Notes under the pieces: model-generated
Told to the model about the DNA's origin: nothing
Seen by the model: the letters and a program-made list of their open reading frames with translations, nothing else
Databases searched by the model: none
Translations under genes and position numbers: made by a program
NCBI GenBank assembly: GCA_020438395.1
Contig: JAGQUR010000002.1
Coordinates: 1 to 34,139, forward strand
DNA length: 34,139 bases
Direction of reading: 5' to 3'
Source of the DNA: Solirubrobacterales bacterium
GTDB lineage: Bacteria; Actinomycetota; Thermoleophilia; Solirubrobacterales; 70-9
In this document: piece after piece, positions 1 through 6,797 of the stretch
Layout of the letters: every line of letters begins with the position of its first letter
Position numbering within the stretch: position 1 is the stretch's first letter

Positions 1-184
1 CGGGAACGTCGGTCCGGAACGAATCAGCACCGGTGGCTTTCTGAAGAATGTATCCCAGTCGTAGACCGGTCGATTCCCTCGCTTCGCCCGGAACGGCGAC
101 CGCGGTGCTTGAGTACCGACGCAGAGTTCCCGTTGACGATGTCATTCGAGTTCGGATTCTGTCGAATCTTCAGGATTCTGTCCG
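1..184. other. Left-edge sequence with no supportable gene
   Basis: This stretch lies downstream of the stop codon of the minus-strand HD gene. I read all frames and found no protein-like sequence, RNA gene or clear terminator. Base composition is lower in G+C than the bulk of the window. It may be spacer or the decayed end of a neighbouring gene cut by the window edge. Confidence 0.4.
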
Positions 185-778
185 TTAGGTGTTTCGCCCC
201 GGCCAAGTGCCGAGTTCCGAGACGGCGTCGGTGAACTCGAGAGCCAGGGCGGCTTCGCCGAGCTTCTCCTCGTAGATGTCGGCGAGGGACTGGTAGTACC
301 AGAGGCTTTCTTCTTTGGGCGCGCTGAAACGGTTCCAGATGGATTCGCCGACTTGGTGGCGGTCGAGAAGGATTGAGCGCACGTTGTGGACTTTGTCGGC
401 TAGGGAGACGCGGAGGACTTTGTTTCCGAAGTCGTCTGCTGGCAGGGCTTTGAGGTCGGCCAGGTAGGCCGCTTTGCGGGCCTTCCATGGCGGCTTCGGG
501 TCTTCGAAGGTGTCGCTGAGGTGGTCGACGATTTCGGCGACCTCGTCTCCGAACTCGGTGCGAATCCGGGCCAGGGTTTCCTCTCCCCCGGCATCTTCCG
601 GTCCATCGTGGAGGAGGGCGGCGAGGATCTCGTTCTCGGAGCCGCCGTCGTCGATGACGATGCTCGTGACTCCGAGCAGGTGGCCCATGTACGGGATCTC
701 GGAACCCTTGCGGGTCTGCTCGCCGTGAAGTTCCAGGGCGAGATCGAATGCGCGTTTGAATCGGTCGTTATCAAGCAT
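185..778 (-). CDS. HD-domain phosphohydrolase, MESH1/SpoT-hydrolase type
   Basis: A 197-residue single-domain protein with the metal-binding residues of the HD superfamily: H33 (YMGHLLGV), H57-D58 with E61-D62 (LLHDGPED), and D128 in SLADKVHN. The order and the HDxxED plus LADKxxN signatures match the hydrolase half of SpoT/RelA and the small alarmone hydrolase MESH1. A role in hydrolysing (p)ppGpp or a related nucleotide is therefore likely but inferred. No synthetase, TGS or ACT domain is present. The ATG at 778 lies 23 bp after the stop of the nuclease-like gene upstream, so the two probably share a transcript. G+C is lower than the rest of the window, which fits an accessory origin. Confidence 0.85.
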   Translation of the reverse strand: MLDNDRFKRAFDLALELHGEQTRKGSEIPYMGHLLGVTSIVIDDGGSENEILAALLHDGPEDAGGEETLARIRTEFGDEVAEIVDHLSDTFEDPKPPWKARKAAYLADLKALPADDFGNKVLRVSLADKVHNVRSILLDRHQVGESIWNRFSAPKEESLWYYQSLADIYEEKLGEAALALEFTDAVSELGTWPGRNT

Positions 779-801
779 TCAGATACTCAATGTCAGAAGG
801 G

Positions 802-1638
802 TCAAATCGCTATCTCGTATCGGGCGCGCAACTCCGCGACATGGCCGGGCAGCCAGCCCGGCTGATCGCCACTGGACCACTCTTCCCACAGTTCCGGGTA
901 GCTAAGCGATCTGAACGAAACGGCCGGATCATCCACCCTGGAGATGATCTCGTCGAGGTCATTCCGGTGAGCGGCGAATTCGTCGAAATCCGTTGCGTTT
1001 GTCGGCTCCCAGAACAAATAGACGAGAGTCACGGCACCGAACCTTCCACCCTGAATAGCCTTCCGGAGCCCCAGATAGTGCTTGACGAGCTGAGCGACAT
1101 CGATGCGCTCATACCGCCGTGGGTTCAACTTCAGGTCCCGGTAGACCGAGGCCCAACTCTGGTGCGCGACCTCCCCGACAAGCCCTTCATATGAATCCTT
1201 GAAATCGGCCTTTTTCGATTCCAGATACTCGGTGAACTTCGACTCGATCGCCACGGGGTTCTCGTTGGAAGGAAGCCAGACATCGAGATTCGGCGCCTTG
1301 CCGTTGAGTCCAGTGGGGAACTTCTCTTCAAAGCCAATCTCAGAGAAACCGTCAATCCCCGCTACGTTCAAGCCCTCCGTCTGGTCGACCCAGGCTCCGA
1401 ACGCGTTGGCGGCTAGAGCAGACGACGAGTGCGCAGCCCCAAACTTGATTCGCCCATCCTTCCGCTTCAGCTCACTTCCATCACCGCCGCCGACCTGTTT
1501 CAGAACCTCGTCTATCTGCGACTCATTCACTGACCGGACGAAATTCTCACTTGCATCAAGAACGTAGGGATCATCACTTCGTCCGGCTGCGATTGCTATC
1601 GACTGAATAGTTCTCGCCTTCACCTCCCTGATACTCAC
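802..1638 (-). CDS. PD-(D/E)XK nuclease-like protein, possible restriction endonuclease
   Basis: A 278-residue protein with a recognisable PD-(D/E)XK core: E104 (GFEEKFPTG), D119 in PNLDVWL, then E132-x-K134 in VAIESKFTEYL. This spacing, with the hydrophobic strands around it, is typical of the restriction-endonuclease fold. The text resembles the PGN_0703-type putative restriction endonucleases, from memory only. No methyltransferase or ATPase partner is visible. The start is GTG at 1638, with a weak GAGTGGA upstream. The gene is followed after 23 bp by the MESH1-like hydrolase, suggesting a two-gene unit. Low local G+C suggests recent transfer. A repair or phage-related nuclease is the alternative. 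Confidence 0.65.
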   Translation of the reverse strand: MSIREVKARTIQSIAIAAGRSDDPYVLDASENFVRSVNESQIDEVLKQVGGGDGSELKRKDGRIKFGAAHSSSALAANAFGAWVDQTEGLNVAGIDGFSEIGFEEKFPTGLNGKAPNLDVWLPSNENPVAIESKFTEYLESKKADFKDSYEGLVGEVAHQSWASVYRDLKLNPRRYERIDVAQLVKHYLGLRKAIQGGRFGAVTLVYLFWEPTNATDFDEFAAHRNDLDEIISRVDDPAVSFRSLSYPELWEEWSSGDQPGWLPGHVAELRARYEIAI

Positions 1639-1674
1639 GGTCGATCCACTCTCTCCAAGTCATTCCCTCCTTGT

Positions 1675-2016
1675 TTGTTCATACGCAATCCGAGTCTAGG
1701 TTCCGGTCGTTCTTCTGACAACCGGGTTCGTTTCGTCAGAGACCGCCGCCGGCTTCCGACCTACCCGTACTTGGTCCCGATCGAGGAATATGTCCCGCCC
1801 TTTGCCCTGATGATCGTCGGGCTGCTGATTGGTGAAGCCTTCGGTGATGCGTCAGCAATCGGGGCGATCGTCGGCGGATTGTTCGTCTGGAGTTTCTTCT
1901 GGACCATCCGGATCTGGTGTGAGCACGGAGAGGCCGTTCGGTTGCTGCGGGAGCGGGATAGGATCGAACGGATGGCGCGGATGCTTGAGGAGCTTGATCG
2001 TGACCGGCGGGCCTGA
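1675..2016 (+). CDS. Small membrane protein, unknown function
   Basis: The reading frame gives up to 113 residues with a basic N-terminus, one long hydrophobic stretch that may form two helices (FALMIVGLLIGEAFG, then AIGAIVGGLFVWSFFWTIRIW), and a charged C-terminus rich in Arg and Glu. The longest version starts at TTG 1675. A shorter version starting inside the region 1770-1810 is equally possible, because no clear ribosome binding site precedes 1675. It overlaps the next gene by 17 nt, with an AGGAG inside its 3' end that would serve that gene. I do not recognise the family. Confidence 0.5.
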   Translation: MFIRNPSLGSGRSSDNRVRFVRDRRRLPTYPYLVPIEEYVPPFALMIVGLLIGEAFGDASAIGAIVGGLFVWSFFWTIRIWCEHGEAVRLLRERDRIERMARMLEELDRDRRA

Positions 2017-2191
2017 CCCAGAGGAGGACCCGGCAGAACCCGGAGTCAAAGATGAGCTTCAGGACCTGGTTGGTTCGGTTCGGCGTCGTCGCGATGACGA
2101 CGATGATGATCAAGAGCTCGACTTCAGCATGGGTGGGCAGCTACCTCCCGACCATCCTGACGCCGACCTGCTTGATGATCTTGATCTCTGA
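2000..2191 (+). CDS. Small acidic protein, unknown function
   Basis: A 63-residue acidic protein with a run of aspartates (RRRRDDDDDDQELD) and an acidic C-terminus (DADLLDDLDL). The GTG start at 2000 is chosen because AGGAG lies 7 nt upstream and it sits in the 3' end of the preceding membrane-protein gene, giving a 17-nt overlap typical of coupled translation. The sequence is low in complexity and I do not recognise it. It may be a real small gene or a fortuitous frame; the ribosome site and the overlap argue for the former. Confidence 0.45.
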   Translation: MTGGPDPEEDPAEPGVKDELQDLVGSVRRRRDDDDDDQELDFSMGGQLPPDHPDADLLDDLDL

Positions 2192-2242
2192 CTTCTGAGC
2201 AGCCGGGGGCGAGTTTCTCTTGCCCGGGACTGACTCTCTTGG

Positions 2243-2262
2243 GTGGCCGTTGTTGCGGCCAC
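2243..2262 (+). terminator. Perfect 7-bp hairpin, possible terminator or attenuator
   Basis: GTGGCCG, a 6-nt loop TTGTTG, then CGGCCAC. It lies between the acidic small gene (stop at 2191) and the ATG at 2289. There is no T-run after it, so it would be a non-canonical terminator or a leader structure. Confidence 0.35.
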
Positions 2263-2288
2263 GGAATCGTCCGAAAGAGAGGGTCGTG

Positions 2289-2585
2289 ATGACGGGTGTT
2301 GCTGATGATCAGAAGTTCTGCCTTGAGTTCGCTGACTTCACCGGGGAGTTGCCCTGGTTGCTGGAGAAGGCGGAGGCGATCGAGGATGCGATGGGCGAGC
2401 AGCTGGCCGGGGCCTTTCTCTGGCACTCCGTCGTTGCCGAACCGGACATCGACGGGTTCCGGGTCTTCTTCGAGGTCGACCCCGTCGGGCCGGGTCTGGA
2501 CCGTTCGGTGCCCGAGAAGCTGATCGGGATCATCCGGGAGATCGTCATGAGCGACCCGCCCGGCGACCAGGAGCTGGCGGCCTGA
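2289..2585 (+). CDS. Unknown protein, tandem paralog A
   Basis: A 98-residue soluble protein. The start is set at ATG 2289 (a GTG codon immediately precedes it), with a GAGAGGG-type ribosome site just upstream; the frame extends further left but that part reads as non-coding. It aligns by eye with the next gene: CLEF/CIEV, DFTG/HFPG, WLLEKAEAIEDAMGEQL against WLEERTLAIGHAIKDRL, then a DGFRVFF/NGIGLVF strand and an IIREI/IICEK helix. The two genes are therefore a tandem duplication of an unrecognised alpha/beta family. No catalytic motif is obvious. Confidence 0.7.
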   Translation: MTGVADDQKFCLEFADFTGELPWLLEKAEAIEDAMGEQLAGAFLWHSVVAEPDIDGFRVFFEVDPVGPGLDRSVPEKLIGIIREIVMSDPPGDQELAA

Positions 2586-2618
2586 GCCCACTGCTTTCCG
2601 GACCTAGGAGACGGAGCT

Positions 2619-3065
2619 ATGGACGACGAGATCCTGACCCGCACCTTCTGCATTGAGGTCACCCACTTTCCCGGCGTCGATGAGGCCTGGCTGGAGGAGC
2701 GGACCCTTGCGATCGGCCATGCGATCAAAGACCGGCTCATTCACAAGCTCGAATGGGGTCGGGTCTATGCCCTGCCGGACCGCAACGGAATTGGGCTCGT
2801 TTTCCTGATGTGGCCGGAGTACAAGCACGACGAGACAGTCACCGAAACCTTCATGGAGATCATCTGCGAGAAGACCGACATCGTCATGCCGAAACCGGGC
2901 AGCAGGAAGAAGCCCTACCGCAAAGGCGGAATGCCGCAGTTCGGCCTGGGCCCGAGATTCCCGGCCGAATTCTTCGCGAGCCACGGCAAAATTGACCCGA
3001 GTATGGGCCCTCTACAATCGAGCCATGGCAAAGATCGATATTCAAGAACTCAGCGATCAGCCTGA
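2619..3065 (+). CDS. Unknown protein, tandem paralog B
   Basis: A 148-residue protein starting at ATG 2619, with AGGAG about 10 nt upstream. Residues 1-95 are paralogous to the preceding 98-residue protein. The extension after about residue 95 is basic and ends in a Ser/Arg-rich stretch that overlaps the antitoxin gene at 3025 by 41 nt, so the last 15 or so residues may be poorly constrained. It is 33 nt downstream of paralog A and probably co-transcribed. Function unknown. Confidence 0.7.
   Translation: MDDEILTRTFCIEVTHFPGVDEAWLEERTLAIGHAIKDRLIHKLEWGRVYALPDRNGIGLVFLMWPEYKHDETVTETFMEIICEKTDIVMPKPGSRKKPYRKGGMPQFGLGPRFPAEFFASHGKIDPSMGPLQSSHGKDRYSRTQRSA
2992..3018 (+). promoter_or_regulatory. 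Promoter of the orphan antitoxin, leaderless layout
   Basis: TTGACC at 2992-2997 and TACAAT at 3013-3018 with a 15-bp spacer. The -10 ends 6 nt before the ATG at 3025, so transcription would start at or next to the start codon. The promoter lies inside the coding region of the preceding gene. Confidence 0.55.
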
Positions 3066-3258
3066 AGAGGCAATCGACCGCGTTCGAAGCGGCGAGGAGA
3101 TCATCATCACTCGCGATGGTGAGGATGTGGCCGAACTGGGGCCAGTGCGAAAGGGACTTTCCGCCGAAGAAGTCGTCGAGCGACACCGGAACCTTTCCCC
3201 GATGGATCCTGAAAGTCTGCGTCGGGATATCGATGAGATCTTCGCCCCGGGTCTCTGA
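3025..3258 (+). CDS. Phd/YefM-type antitoxin, apparently orphan
   Basis: A 77-residue protein with the prevent-host-death pattern: DIQELSDQPEEAIDRVRSGEEIIITRDGEDVAELGPV, that is, a short helix, a Glu/Arg-rich helix, then the beta hairpin that ends before a variable C-terminal toxin-binding tail. Phd/YefM proteins bind their own promoter and neutralise a toxin. No PIN or RelE-type toxin follows; the next gene belongs to another family. The ATG at 3025 is preferred over the upstream TTG because a good -10 (TACAAT) ends 6 nt before it. It is either an orphan antitoxin or a regulator. Confidence 0.8.
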   Translation: MAKIDIQELSDQPEEAIDRVRSGEEIIITRDGEDVAELGPVRKGLSAEEVVERHRNLSPMDPESLRRDIDEIFAPGL

Positions 3259-3321
3259 GCCCGCTACTTCGGTATTGGCTGAGTCCCGTCAGATTTTCGG
3301 ATCTGCCGAGACTTTCTGGGC

Positions 3322-3669
3322 ATGATCGATGGGTTGACCCCTGACGAATTCGTAGCCAACTCCGGCTGGCGCTATGCGAGGACGATGCCTGATATTCCTC
3401 ATCAGTACACGGTGCGGGATCTGGAATCTCCTGATGGACGACGGACCACGGCGATGGGTTCGGATGAGTTCGAGTGGTTCGTGCGGTTGATCCGGGCCGA
3501 AGGGGTGATGAAGACCTGGGGCCGACGGACCCATCCCTACCTTCAGGTCGGCGGCTGGGAGTACTGGACCATGGGTGATCCGGCTGAGGAGACGACTATC
3601 ATCAACCGGCAGCCGGTCACCCCGGAGGCGATGGCCGAAATGGACGAGGCGATCGCACGGACCTGTTGA
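3322..3669 (+). CDS. Conserved hypothetical protein (SGWRYARTMP family)
   Basis: A 115-residue aromatic-rich protein. Motifs NSGWRYARTMPDIPHQYTVR near the N-terminus and GGWEYWTMGDP towards the C-terminus are familiar from uncharacterised proteins of phages, plasmids and bacterial chromosomes, from memory. No catalytic residues are obvious. The start is ATG 3322, directly after a 63-bp gap from the antitoxin; no strong ribosome site is visible. Its position after the antitoxin raises the question whether it is a cryptic partner, but nothing in its sequence supports toxicity. Confidence 0.7.
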   Translation: MIDGLTPDEFVANSGWRYARTMPDIPHQYTVRDLESPDGRRTTAMGSDEFEWFVRLIRAEGVMKTWGRRTHPYLQVGGWEYWTMGDPAEETTIINRQPVTPEAMAEMDEAIARTC

Positions 3670-3762
3670 TCGTGCGTAGCCGTTGATCACCCGGACCCTC
3701 TGATCGTCAGTTTGCCGGCCGGCCTGCCGACTCCCCTTGTGGACAGACAGGAGAGGAGCCGA

Positions 3763-4035
3763 ATGGCCGCGAAGCAGGTGAATTACTACGACTATGACCG
3801 GAGCAAGCCGGTCGAATGCCGGTGCGGATGGTCCGGTCAGCCGGGGGCTTACGAGGATTACTTCCATGAGTTGCTCGATGTGACCTGTCCCAGGTGCGAC
3901 ACGATGCTTCTGATCGTGCCCTACCCCACTCGGGCTCAGACCGAGGAGGCGGCGGCCACCGGCAACGAGGAAGCGATCGCCGAGCTCGAGCAGATCGAGG
4001 AGCGCGAGAGAACGACCGGGGAGGACGAGGAATGA
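3763..4035 (+). CDS. Zinc-ribbon-like small protein
   Basis: A 90-residue protein starting at ATG 3763, preceded by GGAGAGGAG. Two cysteine pairs, ECRCGW and CPRCDTM, separated by about 30 residues, form a probable zinc ribbon. The C-terminal third is acidic and helical (EEAIAELEQIEERER). The stop overlaps the next start in an ATGA arrangement, so the two are translationally coupled. Zinc ribbons of this kind occur in many nucleic-acid-binding and adaptor proteins; no function can be assigned. Confidence 0.75.
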   Translation: MAAKQVNYYDYDRSKPVECRCGWSGQPGAYEDYFHELLDVTCPRCDTMLLIVPYPTRAQTEEAAATGNEEAIAELEQIEERERTTGEDEE

Positions 4036-4268
4036 GCAAGAAACGCCGGCCCTACATCGACTTCGATCCGGAGGATCCGGACTCGGTCTGGGAAGGTCCC
4101 GCAGCCGAAAATGCCTACCCCGAAGACCGCATGATCGAGATCGACGGGAAGCTCACGCCGGCCAACGACGCCGCGCGCTACTACAACCGGGTCTTCGGCC
4201 TCACCGACCCCGCCGCCGAGTGGCAGGACAAGCGCAAGAAGGGCAAGAAAGACCAGGACGAGACCTAG
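4032..4268 (+). CDS. Small charged hypothetical protein
   Basis: A 78-residue protein coupled to the zinc-ribbon gene by a 4-nt ATGA overlap. It is hydrophilic, with an acidic N-terminal half (DFDPEDPDSVWEG), a central AARYYNRVFG helix and a lysine-rich tail. I do not recognise the family. Its TAG stop shares the tetranucleotide CTAG (4265-4268) with the TAG stop of the convergent Nudix gene. Confidence 0.65.
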   Translation: MSKKRRPYIDFDPEDPDSVWEGPAAENAYPEDRMIEIDGKLTPANDAARYYNRVFGLTDPAAEWQDKRKKGKKDQDET

Positions 4269-4981
4269 TCCGGCGGCAGAATCGGTGGCCTCAGTTCGCT
4301 CACTTTTCCGAGTCGGTAAAGACGAGCCGGCCGTCCCCCGCCGGCGGAAGAACTCGACTGGCGATCCGTCGGCACCAGAAAGTCATCGATTCCGAGCACC
4401 TTGCGCTGAAAGTTGGAGGGATCGAGATCGACTCCCCAGATGGATTCGTAGACCCTCCGAAGGTCGGCGACAGTGAACTCGCGCTCGCAAAACGAAGCGG
4501 CAAGCGGGGAGTATTCGACGACCGTTCTCAGATGAGAGAGCGCATCGCCAAGAATCCGATCGTGATCGAAGGCAAGAGTGCCTTCCACATCATCGACCGG
4601 CCAGAACCTCGCCTTGGCCGCGTCCGTCGAAGCTTGTGGGGATGGAAGGTCCGGAACCACCGCCAGGTAGGAGACCGTCACCACCCTCATTCTCGGGTCG
4701 CGGTCGGGATCGCCATACGACGCAAACTGGGTCAGGTCGATTCCGGAAATCCCGGTTTCTTCCTGTAGCTCCCTTGAGGCGGCTTGATCGAGATTCTCGT
4801 CTAGCTTGACGAAGCCTCCGGGGAACGCCCACATTCCTTTGAAAGGGGGACCGCCGCGTTCGATCAGCAGGACGCACAACCGGCCGGCACGCATGGTCAG
4901 CAGAACGACGTCAGCCGTCACCGCGAATGCCGGGAAGTCGCCCGGGTCGTATCCGCTGAGGAAGTCCTTTTCGTCGGTCAC
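4265..4981 (-). CDS. Nudix hydrolase with C-terminal winged-helix domain (NrtR-like)
   Basis: A 238-residue protein. The Nudix box is complete at residues 56-78 (G56, E62, R70-E71, E74-E75, G77), so pyrophosphohydrolase activity on a nucleoside diphosphate derivative such as ADP-ribose is likely. Residues from about 165 (FTVADLRRVYESIWG, then a basic GGRPARLYRL wing) match the winged-helix domain of NrtR regulators of NAD metabolism. It could be a hydrolase, a regulator, or both. The start is GTG 4981. The gene is divergent from the VWA gene across a 106-bp AT-rich region with promoter elements on both strands. No NAD biosynthesis gene is adjacent. Confidence 0.85.
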   Translation of the reverse strand: MTDEKDFLSGYDPGDFPAFAVTADVVLLTMRAGRLCVLLIERGGPPFKGMWAFPGGFVKLDENLDQAASRELQEETGISGIDLTQFASYGDPDRDPRMRVVTVSYLAVVPDLPSPQASTDAAKARFWPVDDVEGTLAFDHDRILGDALSHLRTVVEYSPLAASFCEREFTVADLRRVYESIWGVDLDPSNFQRKVLGIDDFLVPTDRQSSSSAGGGRPARLYRLGKVSELRPPILPPD

Positions 4982-5002
4982 GCAATTTCCACTCTACAGT
5001 TT

Positions 5003-5032
5003 TTGTCATACCGACTATATCTGTGTTATAGT
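5003..5032 (+). promoter_or_regulatory. Promoter of the VWA gene, with symmetrical divergent -10s
   Basis: TTGTCA at 5003-5008 and TATAGT at 5027-5032 with an 18-bp spacer give a good plus-strand promoter. On the minus strand another TATAGT (complement of ACTATA, 5014-5019) could serve the Nudix gene. Together they form the inverted repeat ACTATA-N7-TATAGT, which could also be an operator, for example for the NrtR-like protein itself. Confidence 0.55.
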
Positions 5033-5087
5033 GCTTTTGACCAAAACTTGATTGTCAGAAACCGACAGAGGGGGCGACACATAGGCC

Positions 5088-6365
5088 ATGGAACTTGACG
5101 CGAAGCTTGATCTCAATGTTGTGGCGGTTGACTCGGGGGAGACCGTTCATCTACTTCTGGAGCTGGAGGCTCCTGGCCTGGAGGGTGAACGCCGGAGGGA
5201 TCCGGCGAACCTCCAGGTAGTTCTCGATACCAGCGGGTCGATGGGCGGCGGGCAGCTGGCGGCTGCCCTCCAGGCGATCGACTCGCTGGTCGGCAGGCTC
5301 CACCCGGAAGATCAGTTCGGGCTGGTCTGCTTCGACACCGACGTGTTCATCCCCGTCACGGCCGGCCCGGTCGGCGACGGCGCGAAGATCCGTGCGGCGC
5401 TCCATCAGATTCAGCTCGGCGGGGTGACCAACCTGAGCTCTGGCCTGATCCGCGGCATCCAGGAGGCCGAGCGCACCAGCGCCGGCCGTTCGACCACGCT
5501 GGTGTTGCTCACCGACGGCCATGCCAACCGGGGCATCGTCGGCCACGACGAACTCGAGCAGATCGCTCGGACCGCGATGGGCCGGAAAATCACCGTCTCC
5601 ACGATCGGCATCGGCTACGGCTACGACGAGGACCTGCTCGAGGCGATCTCCCGTGGCGGGGGTGGCAACTCGCACTTCGCCGAGAACGGTGACGAGGCCG
5701 GCGGCCACCTGGCAGGCGAGGTCGAGGGACTGCTCGAACAGGTGATCCAGGCGACCAGCCTTACCGTGAAGCCGACCGGTGATGTGAGCGGCATTCGCCT
5801 CTATAACGACCTACCGGTCAGCGATATAGAGGGCGGATTCATCGTCGAACTCGGCGAGATGACCAGCGAGGAAAAGCGCCGGTTGCTCTTCGAGATCGAC
5901 GTTCCCGACATCACCGCGCTCGGCCTTGCCCAGGTCTGCGAGATCGAACTGCGCTGGGTCGAGACCGAGACCATGGAAAGCAAGGTCGCGACCATCCCGG
6001 TCAACGTGAATGTGGTGCCGGGCGATGAGGCGGCCGGACGAATCGCCGACTCCGAGGTGACCACCGAACTCGCCTTCCAGGAGACCCAGCGGCAAAAACG
6101 GGAAGCGAACGACGCGCTCGCCCGAGGGGACCACGAAGAGGCACGCAGGCACTGGCATGAGTCGCGACGGCGACTGAGCCGCCTCGACCAGAGCAGCATG
6201 AGCTTCCGGGAGCGTCGCGACGTCAACGAGGAACTCCGGATGCTCGACCAGATCGAGGGGCGATCGGACGTGGACATCAACTCCGCCCGCAAGATGAGCC
6301 AATCTGACATCCACCGGAAGAACCGCAAGCGCGGCCGTGAAGAACGGGGAAGGGACTCACAGTGA
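5088..6365 (+). CDS. VWA-domain protein, cytosolic
   Basis: A 425-residue protein without signal peptide or membrane segment. A von Willebrand factor A domain occupies about residues 40-215, with the MIDAS motif D47-x-S49-x-S51, a threonine in GGVTNLSSGL and an aspartate in LLTDGHANRG, so metal-dependent ligand binding is likely. Residues 215-320 look like beta-sandwich, and the C-terminal 100 residues are charged and helical, ending in an Arg/Lys-rich tail. Related VWA proteins of actinobacteria are largely uncharacterised. The start is ATG 5088; GAGGGGG lies rather far upstream. It is coupled to the next gene by a GTGA overlap. Confidence 0.85.
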   Translation: MELDAKLDLNVVAVDSGETVHLLLELEAPGLEGERRRDPANLQVVLDTSGSMGGGQLAAALQAIDSLVGRLHPEDQFGLVCFDTDVFIPVTAGPVGDGAKIRAALHQIQLGGVTNLSSGLIRGIQEAERTSAGRSTTLVLLTDGHANRGIVGHDELEQIARTAMGRKITVSTIGIGYGYDEDLLEAISRGGGGNSHFAENGDEAGGHLAGEVEGLLEQVIQATSLTVKPTGDVSGIRLYNDLPVSDIEGGFIVELGEMTSEEKRRLLFEIDVPDITALGLAQVCEIELRWVETETMESKVATIPVNVNVVPGDEAAGRIADSEVTTELAFQETQRQKREANDALARGDHEEARRHWHESRRRLSRLDQSSMSFRERRDVNEELRMLDQIEGRSDVDINSARKMSQSDIHRKNRKRGREERGRDSQ

Positions 6366-6703
6366 TTGCGGCCGTGAACCGTCCAGTCACGTTTGCCAAC
6401 CACGCCATCGAGCGGTATCGGGAGCGCTTGCGTCCGGCGCTCTCGATCGAGGGTGCCGCGCTCGAGCTGAAGCGGCTTTCCGCGCACTCGACCATAGATC
6501 CGGACGGTCCGAGCTGGATGAGTCCGGAGAGGAAAGACGACAGGACCTCATTTCTCGAGATCGGGGACGCGGCCTTCCCGCTCGAACCGAGCGATGACGG
6601 CGAGACACTGGTGGCGAAGACCTGCCTGGTCAGAGGCTCACTGAGCCCCCAGGCCCGGGACCGGCGAAATCGCATGCGCCGGTCTCGGCGCCGCCCTGGT
6701 TGA
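6362..6703 (+). CDS. Small protein with HAIERYRER motif, coupled to VWA
   Basis: A 113-residue protein starting at GTG 6362, which overlaps the VWA stop by 4 nt. The N-terminus FANHAIERYRERLRP resembles the HAxERxxER segment seen in DUF4258-like and related small RNase or toxin folds; this is a weak resemblance. The C-terminus is strongly basic. Tight coupling says it acts with the VWA protein, perhaps as its client. Confidence 0.6.
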   Translation: MIAAVNRPVTFANHAIERYRERLRPALSIEGAALELKRLSAHSTIDPDGPSWMSPERKDDRTSFLEIGDAAFPLEPSDDGETLVAKTCLVRGSLSPQARDRRNRMRRSRRRPG

Positions 6704-6785
6704 TCCAGCTCTGGACGGCTGCCGCCAGCGAGGTCCTGCGGTCCCCGTTCACATCCCGTGACCAAGGATCCGCTTGTGGTGGCGG

Positions 6786-6791
6786 TACTTT
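6786..6791 (+). promoter_or_regulatory. -10 element TACTTT, leaderless layout
   Basis: TACTTT ends 6 nt before the GTG at 6798. No -35 is visible. The same spacing recurs before several other genes in this window. Confidence 0.4.
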
Positions 6792-6797
6792 TCGGTT

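Noticed and set aside
24..488. A 154-residue minus-strand frame at the left edge
   Set aside because: It is Arg/Pro/Ser-rich text in another frame of the HD gene, extending into sequence without coding character.
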